A stretch of 64,000 nucleotides of DNA from Mycobacteriales bacterium (GTDB taxonomy: Bacteria > Actinomycetota > Actinomycetes > JAFAQI01), in the NCBI GenBank assembly GCA_035550055.1, contig DASZRO010000072.1, positions 30,876-94,875 of the forward strand, read 5' to 3'. Of the stretch, positions 17,059 through 26,124 are shown one piece after another. Both the position numbers and the translations under genes were made by a program. Below the pieces are notes generated by a model, which saw only the letters and a list, made by a program, of their open reading frames with translations, was not told the DNA's origin and ran no database searches. Each line of letters starts with the position of its first letter. The stretch's first letter is position 1.

Positions 17059-18155
17059 GCGTCGCCCCTCAGGATCTCGACCGCGGTGCGGGCCCGCTCA
17101 CGGGTCTCCTCGACGTCACTGCCCAGCGCGGTGACGTGGCCGAGCTTGCGACCGGGCCGAGCCGCCTTGCCGTACAGATGCACCGAGCAGTTCGGTACGG
17201 CGGCAAGCGCCGCCGGCAGCGACTTCGCGAGGTTGGTGTTGGCGCCGCCGAGCAGGTTGGCCATCGCCGTCACCGGCGTCCGGTTGCGGGTGTCGCCGAG
17301 CGGCCAGTCCAGCACCGCTCGCAGGTGCTGTTCGAACTGGCTGGTCGCGGCGCCCTCGATCGACCAGTGGCCGGAGTTGTGCGGCCGCATCGCAAGCTCG
17401 TTCACCAGCAGGCCACCCGGCACCTCGAAGAGCTCGACGGCAAGCACGCCGACGACACCCAACGCGTCGGCGATGCGTACGGCGAGCGCCTGCGCCTCGG
17501 CCGCCAGCGCGTGACTGAGCCGCGGTGCCGGCGCGATCACCTCCACGCAGATGCCGTCGGCCTGCACCGTCTCGACCACCGGCCAGCATCGGGTCTTGCC
17601 CGACGGGGTGCGCGCGACCTGCACCGCGAGCTCGTGGACGATCGTCACGCGCTCCTCGAAGATCAGATCCCCCTGCGGCAGCGGGTCGCCGTCGGCGACG
17701 AACCACACGCCGCGGCCGTCGTACCCGCCGCGGACCGCCTTGGCGACACAGGGCCGGGCGAGCTCGTCAGGATCGTTCGACCAGCGAGGCATCGGGATGT
17801 CGAGCTCACCGAGGCGCTGTCGCATCGCGCGCTTGTCCTGGGCGTAGCGCAGCGCCGAGGCACCCGGCCGCATGACCGCCCCGAGCGCGCTCAGCGACGA
17901 CACGATGTCGTTCGGCACGTGCTCGTGGTCGAAGGTCACGACGTCGCAGCCTTTGGCGAAGCGCTCGATCGCCTCGCGATCGGTGGCCGCGCCGATCTCG
18001 ACCTCGGGGGTGACGAGCGCGGCGCCGTCCTCGGGACTGTCGGCGAGCACCCGCAAGGTGAGACCGAGCGCGATCGCGGCCTGATGGGTCATCCGGGCGA
18101 GCTGACCGGCTCCGACCATGCCCACCACCGGAAGGCCGGTCGTGCTCGTGACCAT
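17055..18155 (-). CDS. purK: N5-carboxyaminoimidazole ribonucleotide synthase
   Basis: A 366-residue ATP-grasp enzyme that carboxylates AIR with bicarbonate and ATP to N5-CAIR, the substrate of PurE. It starts [22 protein letters not shown] after a short leader. The ATP-grasp lid and metal residues are in [17 protein letters not shown] and the [20 protein letters not shown] region near residue 240. The ATG at 18155 lies just after the stop of the upstream acyl-CoA dehydrogenase gene, so all are read as one operon. The order purK-purE beside a GtrA gene resembles mycobacteria. Confidence 0.96.
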   Translation of the reverse strand: MVTSTTGLPVVGMVGAGQLARMTHQAAIALGLTLRVLADSPEDGAALVTPEVEIGAATDREAIERFAKGCDVVTFDHEHVPNDIVSSLSALGAVMRPGASALRYAQDKRAMRQRLGELDIPMPRWSNDPDELARPCVAKAVRGGYDGRGVWFVADGDPLPQGDLIFEERVTIVHELAVQVARTPSGKTRCWPVVETVQADGICVEVIAPAPRLSHALAAEAQALAVRIADALGVVGVLAVELFEVPGGLLVNELAMRPHNSGHWSIEGAATSQFEQHLRAVLDWPLGDTRNRTPVTAMANLLGGANTNLAKSLPAALAAVPNCSVHLYGKAARPGRKLGHVTALGSDVEETRERARTAVEILRGDA

Positions 18156-18157
18156 CC

Positions 18158-19321
18158 CTACAGCCCGAGGTCTCGGGCGATGAGCATCCGCTGGATCTCC
18201 GACGTGCCCTCGCCGATCTCCAGGATCTTCGCGTCACGCCAGTGCCGGGCGACGGCGAACTCGTTCATGAACCCGTAGCCCCCGAAGACCTGCGTGGCGT
18301 CACGCGCGTTGTCGACGGCGATGGTCGACGAGTACAGCTTGGCGATCGCGGCTTCCCGCTTGAAGCTCTCGCCGGCCAGCATCCGCGACGCGGCGTCGAG
18401 GTAGGCACAGCGCGCGACGTGGGTACGCATCTCCATGTCGGCGATCCGGAACGCGACCGCCTGATAGGTCCCGATCGGCGCTCCGAAGGCCTCGCGCTCG
18501 CGGGCGTAGCGCACGGACTCGTCGACACAGGCCTGGGCGAGCCCGACGGCGAGCGCCGAGATCGCGATCCGGCCCTCGTCGAGGGTCGAGAGGAACTGCG
18601 CGTAGCCGCGGCCACGCTCGCCGAGCACGTTGTCCGCGGGCACCCGGCAGTCCTCGAAGGACAGCTCGCGGGTGTCACTGGCGTGCCAACCCACCTTGTC
18701 GTACTTCTTCGACGGGCTGAACCCGGCGTGTGGGACCGGCACCATGATCGAGGTCAGCTCGGGCTTGCCGGCGGCACGCTCCCCGGTCCGGCACAGCACC
18801 GTCACGAGGTTCGTGATGTCGGTGCCGGAGTTGGTGATGAACGCCTTGGTCCCGTTGACGACCCATTCGTCGGCGTCGAGCACCGCGCGGGTCCGGGGGT
18901 TGCCGGCGTCGGAGCCGCCGCCCGGCTCGGTCAGGCCGAACGCCGCGAGCTTCTCGCCGCTGCACAGCGACGGCAGCCACTCCTTGCGCTGCTCCTCGGT
19001 CCCGAACCGGAACACCGGCATCGAGCCGAGCCCGACCGCCGCCTCGAGGGTGATCGCCACGCTGGAGTCAGCGCGGGCGAGCTCCTCGATGGCGAGACAG
19101 AGGGCGAGAAAGTCGCCACCCATCCCGCCGTACTCCTCGGGGAACGGCAGCCCGAACAGCCCCATCTGGCCCATTTGGCGGATGACGTCGTAGGGGAACT
19201 CACCGGTCCGGTCGGCCTGCTCGGCTTGCGGCGCGACGACGTCGCGGGCGAACGCCGCCACACTCGCGCGCAACGCTTCGTGCTCATCGCTCAGCCGGTG
19301 GTCCACAGTTGATTTTCGCAT
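18158..19321 (-). CDS. Acyl-CoA dehydrogenase (FadE19/isovaleryl-type)
   Basis: A 387-residue flavin acyl-CoA dehydrogenase. DHRLSDEHEALRASV opens it, FPEEYGGMGGDFLALCLA and LEAAVGLGSMPVFRFGTEEQ follow, FGLTEPGGGSDAGN is the flavin-side loop and GEGTSEIQR the C-terminal catalytic region. It differs clearly from the acyl-CoA dehydrogenase at 5.3-6.5 kb and is closer to what I remember of FadE19-type enzymes acting on short branched acyl-CoAs. HMG-CoA lyase and a carboxyltransferase gene just beyond 19.8 kb fit a leucine-breakdown role, though they are on separate transcripts. The start is ATG 19321; the open frame continues upstream only into the divergent GtrA gene. purK follows after 2 bases. 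Confidence 0.9.
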   Translation of the reverse strand: MRKSTVDHRLSDEHEALRASVAAFARDVVAPQAEQADRTGEFPYDVIRQMGQMGLFGLPFPEEYGGMGGDFLALCLAIEELARADSSVAITLEAAVGLGSMPVFRFGTEEQRKEWLPSLCSGEKLAAFGLTEPGGGSDAGNPRTRAVLDADEWVVNGTKAFITNSGTDITNLVTVLCRTGERAAGKPELTSIMVPVPHAGFSPSKKYDKVGWHASDTRELSFEDCRVPADNVLGERGRGYAQFLSTLDEGRIAISALAVGLAQACVDESVRYAREREAFGAPIGTYQAVAFRIADMEMRTHVARCAYLDAASRMLAGESFKREAAIAKLYSSTIAVDNARDATQVFGGYGFMNEFAVARHWRDAKILEIGEGTSEIQRMLIARDLGL

Positions 19322-19362
19322 GCATCCGAACCCGGCCTTAACGCGCTCCGACGGCTGCGCCG

Positions 19363-19368
19363 TAGCCT
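19363..19368 (+). promoter_or_regulatory. Putative -10 element for the GtrA gene
   Basis: TAGCCT ends 7 bases before GTG 19376, with no Shine-Dalgarno in between, so the GtrA transcript is probably leaderless. It lies in a 54-base divergent gap. Confidence 0.45.
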
Positions 19369-19375
19369 CGATGTC

Positions 19376-19855
19376 GTGGTTCGCACGCGTGCCCGGCACC
19401 TCTACGACACCTTCGAGGTGCTCATCCACGAGATCGCGAAGTTCGGTGTCATCGGCGCCGCGGCATTCGTGCTCACGACCGTGCTCAGCAACCTGTTCCA
19501 CTTCGGCGCGAATCTCGGTCCGCTCACCAGCTTCGGCCTGGCGACGATCATCGCCGCGACGCTGTCCTACTTCGCGAACCGGCACTGGACCTGGCGCGAC
19601 CGGGACAAGACCGGGTTGCGCCGGGAGCTGCCGCTGTTCCTCGCGCTCTCGGTCGTGGGACTCGGCCTGTCAGAGCTGCCGCTGGGGATCACCAAGTACC
19701 TGATGGGCCTGGACTCGCCGCTGTCCTACAACATCTCCTCGACCATCGTCGGGACCGGCGTCGGGACCGTCTGGCGGTTCTGGGCGTTCCGCCGCTGGGT
19801 GTTCCTCGACGACAGCGTGGCCGAGCAGGAGGCCGCCGAGGCGGCCCTGGTCTGA
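19376..19855 (+). CDS. GtrA family membrane protein
   Basis: A 159-residue protein with about four hydrophobic helices (KFGVIGAAAFVLTTVLSNL, SFGLATIIAATLSYFANRHW, LPLFLALSVVGLGLSELPLG, ISSTIVGTGVGTVWRFWAFRRW). This is the GtrA/DPMS fold, including the NRHWTWR loop that is conserved in the family. Such proteins are thought to help flip or deliver polyprenyl-phosphate sugars. A polyprenol-phosphate glycosyltransferase is encoded at 30.2 kb, which could be its partner (inference). The start is GTG 19376, and purK-purE lie nearby on the other strand as in Mycobacterium (Rv3275c-Rv3277 from memory). Confidence 0.88.
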   Translation: MVRTRARHLYDTFEVLIHEIAKFGVIGAAAFVLTTVLSNLFHFGANLGPLTSFGLATIIAATLSYFANRHWTWRDRDKTGLRRELPLFLALSVVGLGLSELPLGITKYLMGLDSPLSYNISSTIVGTGVGTVWRFWAFRRWVFLDDSVAEQEAAEAALV

Positions 19856-19862
19856 GCCGGTC

Positions 19863-21401
19863 TCAGACCGGCGTCACGCCGTGCCGACGCCGAGCGAAGG
19901 TGCGGTCCTTCCCGCGGTACGCCGCGAACCGAGCGATCAGCTCGGCACGCAGGTCCTCGGGCTCCACGATCGCGTCGACGACGAGCTCACTCGCCAGGTG
20001 GACGATGTCGATGTCCTCGTCGTACTCCGCACGTCGCTTTGCGACGAACTCCTCGCGCTCGGCCGGGTCGGAGATCTTCTGGATCTGGTTGTAGTAGACC
20101 GCGTTGACCGCGGCCTCCGCTCCCATGACGGCGATCTGCGCCGTCGGCAGCGCGATCGTCGCGTCGGTGCCGAACGCCGGGCCGGCCATCGCGTAGAGCC
20201 CGGCGCCGTAGGCCTTGCGGACGACCACCGACAGCTTCGGCACCGTGGCCTCGCACACGGCGGTGATCAGCTTTGCGCCGTGCCGGATGATGCCCTCGCG
20301 CTCGACTGCGGTGCCGACCATGAAGCCGGGTACGTCGGCGAGGAAGAGCAACGGCACGTTGAACGCGTCACACAGCTGGATGAACCGCGCCGCCTTGTCA
20401 GCGGAGTCGACGAACAGGACACCGCCTTTGATCATCGGGTTGTTCGCGACGACCCCGACGACCTCGCCGTCGAGCCGCCCGAACCCGACGACGATCTCCT
20501 TCGCCCACAGCTCATGAATCTGGAAGAACGATCCGTCGTCGAGCAGCGCGGCGATGTATCGGCGCATGTCGTAGGCCTGCCGGTCATTGTCCGGCACCAA
20601 CGCGCGCAGGTCGCCGTTGCCGGGCGGCGCCGGCTCGATCGCCGGCGCGGCGTGCTGCCAGTTCGAGGGCAGGTAGGACAGGTAGCGACGCACCGTGTCG
20701 ATGGCGCTCGACTCGTCGGGTGCCAGGAAGTGGCCGACACCCGAGACGGTGCAGTGCATCCGGGCACCGCCCATCTCCTCGAGCGTGGTCTTCTCCCCGA
20801 CGACCATCTCGACCATGCGGGCGGAGCCGAGGTACATCGAGGCGTTGCCGTCCACCATCACGACCACGTCGCAGAACGCCGGGATGTAGGCGCCGCCGGC
20901 CGCACTGGGACCGAACAGCGCGCACACCTGCGGGATGGCGCCGCTGGCCTTCACCTGGTTGTAGAAGATCCGCCCCGCGCCCCGGCGTCCCGGGAACATC
21001 TGCACCTGGTCGGTGATCCGGGCGCCGGCCGAGTCGACCAGCCACACCATCGGAACACCGAGGGCCACCGCCTGCTCGATGATCCGGATGATCTTCTCCA
21101 CCGTGCGGGCACCCCAGGAGCCGGCCTTGACGGTGGAGTCGTTGGCCATCAGGCAGACCTGACGGCCGTCGATGCGCGCGACGCCGGTGATGACGCCGTC
21201 GGCCGGGAGGTCGCCGGCGACCGCGTTGGCGAACATCCCGTCCTCGACGAACGAGCCGTCGTCGACGAGCAGCCTGATCCGCTCGCGGGCGAAGAGCTTC
21301 CCGGACTCCGCGTTGGCGGCGTGATACTTCTCGGCGCCGCCACGCTCGATCTGCTCGCGCAGCTTCTGGATGTCCACGTCCTCTTTCCCACCCGCCGCCA
21401 T
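19863..21401 (-). CDS. Acyl-CoA carboxylase carboxyltransferase (beta) subunit, first copy
   Basis: A 512-residue carboxyltransferase of the biotin-dependent acyl-CoA carboxylases, with two crotonase-like domains. LFARERIRLLVDDGSFVEDG is the usual opening. The oxyanion-hole regions are FGPSAAGGAYIPAFCD (N-domain) and VVRKAYGAGLYAMAGPAFGTD (C-domain). PGRRGAGRIFYNQVKASG is an MCC-like feature. It is only distantly related to the AccD5-like protein at 27.0-28.5 kb. With HMG-CoA lyase in the same direction upstream, 3-methylcrotonyl-CoA or another short acyl-CoA is a reasonable guess. No biotin carboxylase is adjacent; the subunit at 33.8 kb could serve. It is convergent with the GtrA gene. Confidence 0.88.
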   Translation of the reverse strand: MAAGGKEDVDIQKLREQIERGGAEKYHAANAESGKLFARERIRLLVDDGSFVEDGMFANAVAGDLPADGVITGVARIDGRQVCLMANDSTVKAGSWGARTVEKIIRIIEQAVALGVPMVWLVDSAGARITDQVQMFPGRRGAGRIFYNQVKASGAIPQVCALFGPSAAGGAYIPAFCDVVVMVDGNASMYLGSARMVEMVVGEKTTLEEMGGARMHCTVSGVGHFLAPDESSAIDTVRRYLSYLPSNWQHAAPAIEPAPPGNGDLRALVPDNDRQAYDMRRYIAALLDDGSFFQIHELWAKEIVVGFGRLDGEVVGVVANNPMIKGGVLFVDSADKAARFIQLCDAFNVPLLFLADVPGFMVGTAVEREGIIRHGAKLITAVCEATVPKLSVVVRKAYGAGLYAMAGPAFGTDATIALPTAQIAVMGAEAAVNAVYYNQIQKISDPAEREEFVAKRRAEYDEDIDIVHLASELVVDAIVEPEDLRAELIARFAAYRGKDRTFARRRHGVTPV

Positions 21402-21495
21402 GATCGCAGCCGGCTCCGCCGGCGTCTCACGGCGAGACTAGAGGAGCACGAGGTGCGCCACCGTGGGCGTTCTCACCATCGCCGAGCCCCGGCGG

Positions 21496-22017
21496 TCAGT
21501 TGATCGCACACTCCATGTGGAGCACGTCCCACCACTTGTCGAACTTGCGGCCGGCCTGGGTCAGCGTGCCGGCCTCGGCGAAGCCGAACTTCGTGTGCAG
21601 CGCCACCGAGGCCGAGTTCGGCAGCGCGATGACCGCGTACGCCCGATGCAGCGGCTCGCTGCGCAGCTCCCCGAACAGCCGGCGATACAGCGCGGTTCCG
21701 ATCCCCGACGCGGTCACCCGCGGGTGGAGATAGACCGTCACCTCCACCGAGGTGTCGTACGCCGGCTTCGGGCGGAACCGGCTGCTGCTCGCGTAGCCGA
21801 CGACCTCGCCGTCCTGCACCGCGACGAACAGCCGGTACGGCCCGGTTGTCGAGTAGTGGCTGAACCAGGCCTCGCGGGCAGCGACTTCGAACGGCTCGAT
21901 GTCGAAGGTCGCGGCGGTGTGCACGATGTAGTGGTTGTAGATCGCGGTCAGCGCCGGCAGGTCGGCCGGCACCGCACAGCGAGTCTCGACCGCTGCGCTG
22001 CCCCCCGGCTCGCTCAC
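21496..22017 (-). CDS. GNAT N-acetyltransferase (phosphinothricin acetyltransferase-like)
   Basis: A 173-residue GCN5-related acetyltransferase. ALTAIYNHYIVHTAATFD is the typical opening of the PAT/bar/MnaT group, FVAVQDGEVVGYASSS follows, and VTVYLHPRVTASGIGTALYRRL is the acetyl-CoA-binding loop. VALHTKFGFAEAGTL is the C-terminal strand pair. Members acetylate phosphinothricin, methionine sulfoximine or other amino acids; the true substrate here is unknown. Its ATG overlaps the HMG-CoA lyase stop by 4 bases, so the two are cotranslated, and the carboxyltransferase gene follows. Confidence 0.9.
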   Translation of the reverse strand: MSEPGGSAAVETRCAVPADLPALTAIYNHYIVHTAATFDIEPFEVAAREAWFSHYSTTGPYRLFVAVQDGEVVGYASSSRFRPKPAYDTSVEVTVYLHPRVTASGIGTALYRRLFGELRSEPLHRAYAVIALPNSASVALHTKFGFAEAGTLTQAGRKFDKWWDVLHMECAIN

Positions 22018-22928
22018 TGGGCGGCGAGCCGGGTGCGCGGCCCCGCGCGCAGGACCTGGCTCGGCAACGTCCGCCCGACGATGCGCTCGGCCGTCGCCGC
22101 GGCGTCGATCATCGCCTCCAGGTCGATGCCGGTCGACACGCCCATGTCCTCGACCATGTGGACGAGCTCCTCGGTCGCCACGTTGCCGCTGGCGCCCGGG
22201 GCGTACGGACAGCCCCCGAGTCCCCCGACGCTGGCGTCGAAGTCGTTGACACCGAGCTGCAGCGCGGCCACCACGTTGGCCAGGCCGGTGCCCCTGGTGT
22301 TGTGGAAGTGCAGGTTGACCGCCGCGGCCGGGTGGGCCGAGCGCAGCTCGCCGATCAGCCGTGTCACCCGTCCGGGAGTTGCCATGCCCGTGGTGTCACC
22401 GAAGGAGATGCCGTCGGCGCCGTCGGCTAGGGCGCGGCCGGCGACCGACACCACTCGCTCGACCGGGACATCACCTTCGTACGGGCATCCCCACGCGGTC
22501 GCGACGACGACCTGCACCTTCGCATCGACGCTGTGCGCGGTCTCGATCAGCTCCGCGATCTCGTCCAGGGACTCGTCGGTCCCACGATTGATGTTCTTGC
22601 GGTTGTGGGTGTCCGAGGCCGACACCACGACCTCGATCTCACGGAAGCCTGCGCTCAGTGCCCGCTGCGCGCCGCGAAGGTTGGGCACGAGAGCGGAGTA
22701 GCGGACGTCGGCGTTGCGGGCGATGCCCGCCCATACGTCGTCGGCGTCGGCCATCTGCGGGATGGCCTTGGGTGAGACGAAGCTCACCGCCTCGATCCGG
22801 CCGACGCCGGTCGCAGAGAGCGCATCGAGCAGCTCGACCTTCGCCTGCGTCGAGACCGGCGCCTCGTTCTGCAGCCCGTCTCGCGGGCCGACCTCGCGAA
22901 GGCTCAGCGTCGCGGGGAGGTCACTCAC
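22014..22928 (-). CDS. Hydroxymethylglutaryl-CoA lyase
   Basis: A 304-residue TIM-barrel lyase that splits HMG-CoA into acetoacetate and acetyl-CoA, the last step of leucine breakdown. LREVGPRDGLQNE at residues 9-22 holds the metal and substrate ligands, NLHFHNTRGTGLANV carries the metal-binding His pair, and SVGGLGGCPYAPGASGN holds the catalytic Cys (C240). Its acetoacetate product would be activated by the acetoacetyl-CoA synthetase at 2.3 kb. It overlaps the upstream adenylate cyclase gene by 8 bases and the downstream acetyltransferase by 4. Confidence 0.93.
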   Translation of the reverse strand: MSDLPATLSLREVGPRDGLQNEAPVSTQAKVELLDALSATGVGRIEAVSFVSPKAIPQMADADDVWAGIARNADVRYSALVPNLRGAQRALSAGFREIEVVVSASDTHNRKNINRGTDESLDEIAELIETAHSVDAKVQVVVATAWGCPYEGDVPVERVVSVAGRALADGADGISFGDTTGMATPGRVTRLIGELRSAHPAAAVNLHFHNTRGTGLANVVAALQLGVNDFDASVGGLGGCPYAPGASGNVATEELVHMVEDMGVSTGIDLEAMIDAAATAERIVGRTLPSQVLRAGPRTRLAAQ

Positions 22929-23904
22929 GAGGCGAGCCTACGTCGGCCGCGCGGCGCAGCCGGATGGGCTGGAGCAGTGCGTAGCCGCGGACCGGCCGGG
23001 GCGGCACCCGGCGCAGTCGCCAGGCGGGATTGCCTTCGAGCCGGTCGGCGAACTCACGGTCGATCAGCACCGCGCCGGGCCGGGCGATCGAGGTGAGCCG
23101 GCTGGCCAGGTTGACCGGCTCGCCGTAGACGTCGCCGAGCCGGGACACCACCGGGCCGTAGGCCATGCCGACCCGCAGGTCCGGCAGCGACGAGTGCTGG
23201 GAGAGCTCGCCGAGCCGGGTGCCGATCTCCGCCGCCGTCGCGACGTCGTCGGCGACGAAGAGCACCTCGTCGCCGATCGTCTTGATCACCCGCCCGCCGC
23301 TGGTGGCGACGATGTCCGAAGCGAGGCTCTCGAAGCGTTCCACGAGCTCGGCGAGCTGTTGCTCGTCGATCTCGCGGGTCAGGCTCGTGAAGCCGACCAG
23401 GTCGGCGAAGCCGACGGCGATCGTGCCCGCGGCGAGCTCCTCTGCGCCGGCTGCCAGCGCCCGTCCGGCCGCGGCGGCGAGGTGCCGGCGCCAGACATAG
23501 CCGATCAGCTGCTCGACGATCGGGACGAGCTCCTCGGCGCGCCGCATCGCCTGGTCGGGATCCAGATCCGGGTCGATGGTCGCGGCGATGGCGGCAAGCT
23601 GCCAGTCGGCGAGCCGGGACAACGACTGTCCGAGCGCCCGCGCCATGGAGACCTGAAGATCCTCGTCGAGCCAGCCGGCAGCGCCGAGCGCCGTGACCGT
23701 CCGCAGCGCCCAGATGTCCCGGTCGGTGAAGGCGAGCACGTCGTCACCGACGTCGGCGAAGCCCAGGGCGTTCCACAGCTCGACGCTGCGCTCGAGCGAC
23801 ACCCCCGCCTGCTCAGCCACCTGATGGCGGGTGTAGCGGCGCTCGCCACCGAGCAGCTCGCGCTCGAGGTCCGCCGGATCGAACTGGCCCGGTTGCTCGG
23901 TCAT
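22921..23904 (-). CDS. Class III adenylate cyclase with N-terminal regulatory domain
   Basis: A 327-residue soluble nucleotide cyclase. The N-terminal ~155 residues are helical (RYTRHQVAEQAGVSLERSV looks helix-turn-helix-like) and resemble the regulatory domain of mycobacterial cyclases such as Rv1264 and Rv2212, as I remember them. The C-terminal catalytic domain has all six class III residues: metal Asp D168 and D212, adenine-selecting K208 and D258, and transition-state N265 and R269. It should therefore be active and make cAMP as a dimer. It overlaps HMG-CoA lyase by 8 bases and the TagF-like gene by 4, so it lies in the middle of an operon. Confidence 0.9.
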   Translation of the reverse strand: MTEQPGQFDPADLERELLGGERRYTRHQVAEQAGVSLERSVELWNALGFADVGDDVLAFTDRDIWALRTVTALGAAGWLDEDLQVSMARALGQSLSRLADWQLAAIAATIDPDLDPDQAMRRAEELVPIVEQLIGYVWRRHLAAAAGRALAAGAEELAAGTIAVGFADLVGFTSLTREIDEQQLAELVERFESLASDIVATSGGRVIKTIGDEVLFVADDVATAAEIGTRLGELSQHSSLPDLRVGMAYGPVVSRLGDVYGEPVNLASRLTSIARPGAVLIDREFADRLEGNPAWRLRRVPPRPVRGYALLQPIRLRRAADVGSPRE

Positions 23905-25586
23905 GCCGACAGCGCCCGATCGACCGCTGCGGCGAAGCGCTCTTGGGAGGTTGCGGGGTCGCCGAGCGCGTCGGCGATCAATGCACGGCGGGCCCGGGCG
24001 GAGGGATCGCTGCCGCCCTGTGCCGCGGCGACGAACCGGTCGAGGCCGGCGAGGTCCGGTCCGAGCAGGAAGCCGCCCGCCGAGGACGGGAACCGCCTTG
24101 TGTAGGCGCGGCGGCCGAGCGGCCTCGTGTCGATGAGCGCGTAGGGACGGTCGAACGGCAGGTACTCCGAGATCGTGCTCGACACGTCGGTGACGAGCGC
24201 CGAAGCGCGCGCGAACGTGGTCTCGATCCGCTCCCCTTCGCCGACCCGCCCGACCCGTTCGATGATCTGCCGGTTGATCCGACGTACGACGGGGTCACGC
24301 ACGCCGGTCAACGGATGCGGCCGGTACTGCACCCGGATGCCCGCCGTCGCGAGGAGCCGTTCGACGAGGGCGAGGCCGGCGTGGGCCAGCGAGCTGTGAT
24401 GGTCGTCACCACCCCAGCCTTCCCAGGTCGGCGCGTACACGATCACCGGCGGGCTCGGCGGCGGCTCGTCGGGCGGGACGAACTGCGGCCGGCCGACCTC
24501 GTGGATCGCTTCGTCGCGGATCCCCACCCCGGCTTCGGCGTACCTGCGCCGGCCGAGCGGACCGGCGACCCAGACCTCGTCGTAGAGCCGCGCGTACGGG
24601 TTGGAGCTGTCGGGCTTGTCGCTGTCCCCGTGTCCCACGAAGACGCAGTACGTCTCGCGGCGCCGGACCATCGACAGGTTGTTGCCGCTGTGCGTCGCAA
24701 ACAACGTCACCACCCGGGGCGGCAGCGGCAGCGCGTCGATCATCCCGTTGTACGGCGACGACACCACCGGGAACGGCACCCGGTCGAGCTGGTCCATGGC
24801 GAGGTCGCTGCGGACGACGACGAGCGTCCGGCGGTTCAGCTTGGCGACCGGCGCGAACCACATCCGCAGCTGGTAGAGCTCCTCGACGACGCCGGAGAAG
24901 TAGAGCACGACCTCCGGGCGCAGCTTCTCGACCGCGGCGGAGGTCGCGGCGACGGCGCGCTCGCGCAGGCCCGAGCGCAGATCGCGGGCGAGGAGCACCC
25001 CGAGCCATCCGGGCGCGACCGCGGCGGCGATGCCGGCGACCACCAATCCGACCGAAGCGGCGAGCCGTCCGCCGAGCTGCGCGGACACCGCCAGCCCGAC
25101 TGAGGCCAACAGCGGGTAGACCGCATCCGTGCCCATCGGGCTCATCGCGAACCGGGGCGCCTTGGGCGGCAGCCGGAAGCCGCCGAGGTCGAGGCGGCGG
25201 GCCCGCAACGGCACCCGGCGTACCCGGACCACCCACAGCTGCAACCGCTCGAGTGCCGCCGACGAGACGACCACGACGACCGCGACGACGGCCGCCCCGA
25301 CGGTGAGTGCCGTCGACAGGCAGGTCGCGGCGAGCACGACGAGCGGGATCGACGCGATCGCCAGGCGGACCGGCATGGTCAGTCCGGACTCGCGCATCAG
25401 CTCGACCGCGCGAGGGGCGAGCCGAGCCGCCACCAGCTCGAGGAGAAAGCCGAATGCGAGCGCGGCGACGACGACCCACTTCCAGCCTTCGCCGGCAGCG
25501 GCGATCGCGAGGGCGAACGCGGCGAGGAGCGCACCGACGAGTGCCCAGCCACGCAGCCCGGGCACCGGGAAGGTCAGCGTCTCCAC
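23901..25586 (-). CDS. CDP-glycerol/ribitol glycerophosphotransferase-like membrane protein (TagB/TagF family)
   Basis: A 561-residue protein. The first ~205 residues hold several hydrophobic segments (for example LVGALLAAFALAIAAAG and LAIASIPLVVLAATCLSTAL), and the rest is a Glyphos_transf domain. Family motifs are CVFVGHGDSDKPDSSNPYARL, IVYAPTWEGWG, YRPHPLTGV and LVTDVSSTISEYLPFDRPYA, where the His and the DVSSTISEY segment bind the CDP-polyol. Such enzymes polymerise or prime polyol-phosphate chains at the cytoplasmic face of the membrane. A CDP-ribitol synthase homologue at 28.7 kb suggests ribitol phosphate as the unit (inference). It overlaps the adenylate cyclase gene by 4 bases. Confidence 0.85.
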   Translation of the reverse strand: METLTFPVPGLRGWALVGALLAAFALAIAAAGEGWKWVVVAALAFGFLLELVAARLAPRAVELMRESGLTMPVRLAIASIPLVVLAATCLSTALTVGAAVVAVVVVVSSAALERLQLWVVRVRRVPLRARRLDLGGFRLPPKAPRFAMSPMGTDAVYPLLASVGLAVSAQLGGRLAASVGLVVAGIAAAVAPGWLGVLLARDLRSGLRERAVAATSAAVEKLRPEVVLYFSGVVEELYQLRMWFAPVAKLNRRTLVVVRSDLAMDQLDRVPFPVVSSPYNGMIDALPLPPRVVTLFATHSGNNLSMVRRRETYCVFVGHGDSDKPDSSNPYARLYDEVWVAGPLGRRRYAEAGVGIRDEAIHEVGRPQFVPPDEPPPSPPVIVYAPTWEGWGGDDHHSSLAHAGLALVERLLATAGIRVQYRPHPLTGVRDPVVRRINRQIIERVGRVGEGERIETTFARASALVTDVSSTISEYLPFDRPYALIDTRPLGRRAYTRRFPSSAGGFLLGPDLAGLDRFVAAAQGGSDPSARARRALIADALGDPATSQERFAAAVDRALSA

Positions 25587-25620
25587 GCGACTATCAAAGC
25601 GAACGCCGGCCCGGGCGGGA

Positions 25621-26121
25621 TCAGCGCAGCCGCTGCGCCTCGTCCTCGACCAGCCGGTAGATGTCGCGTTGCACCGCTTCTACGTGCGGTACGTCGCTGA
25701 GCGCGACCTGGCCGCGGTCTCCCGCCGACTCGATGACCAGGGTCCCGGACCCGAACAGCCGCTCGACGACACTGCGGTTGAACGACACGTCGTTGACGCG
25801 GGTGAGCGGGACGTCACGACCGTTGCGCGACAGCACGCCGTGGCGCATCAGCACGCGCCGGTCGGTGACGACGTAGCGGGTCGTCAGCCAGAACAGGAAG
25901 GGACGCAACGACCACCAGAGGAGGATCACCAGGGCGGCCAGCAGGATCACCCAACGCAGCACCTTGCGGGCCGAGTCGTCGGGTAGCGAGAACCAGCCGT
26001 ACGACGCCAGGCCGACCACGATCGGAGCGAGCACCACCGGCCCGGCGACCTTGCGCCAGTGCGGCCGCAGATTGCGGATGACGTGCTCGTCGCTGTCGAG
26101 GATGTTCTCCGGGAACCCCAT
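25621..26121 (-). CDS. PH domain-containing membrane protein
   Basis: A 166-residue protein with two adjacent transmembrane helices (VAGPVVLAPIVVGLASYGWF and VLRWVILLAALVILLWW). A bacterial PH-like (bPH2/YdbS) domain follows, seen in TRYVVTDRRVLMRHGVLSRN and DVPLTRVNDVSFNRSVVERLFGSGTL. The position next to birA matches the Rv3278c-birA order remembered from Mycobacterium. The function is unknown; YdbS-type proteins are linked to envelope stress or lipid homeostasis. It starts 3 bases after the birA stop and is cotranscribed with it. Confidence 0.87.
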   Translation of the reverse strand: MGFPENILDSDEHVIRNLRPHWRKVAGPVVLAPIVVGLASYGWFSLPDDSARKVLRWVILLAALVILLWWSLRPFLFWLTTRYVVTDRRVLMRHGVLSRNGRDVPLTRVNDVSFNRSVVERLFGSGTLVIESAGDRGQVALSDVPHVEAVQRDIYRLVEDEAQRLR

Positions 26122-26124
26122 GTC

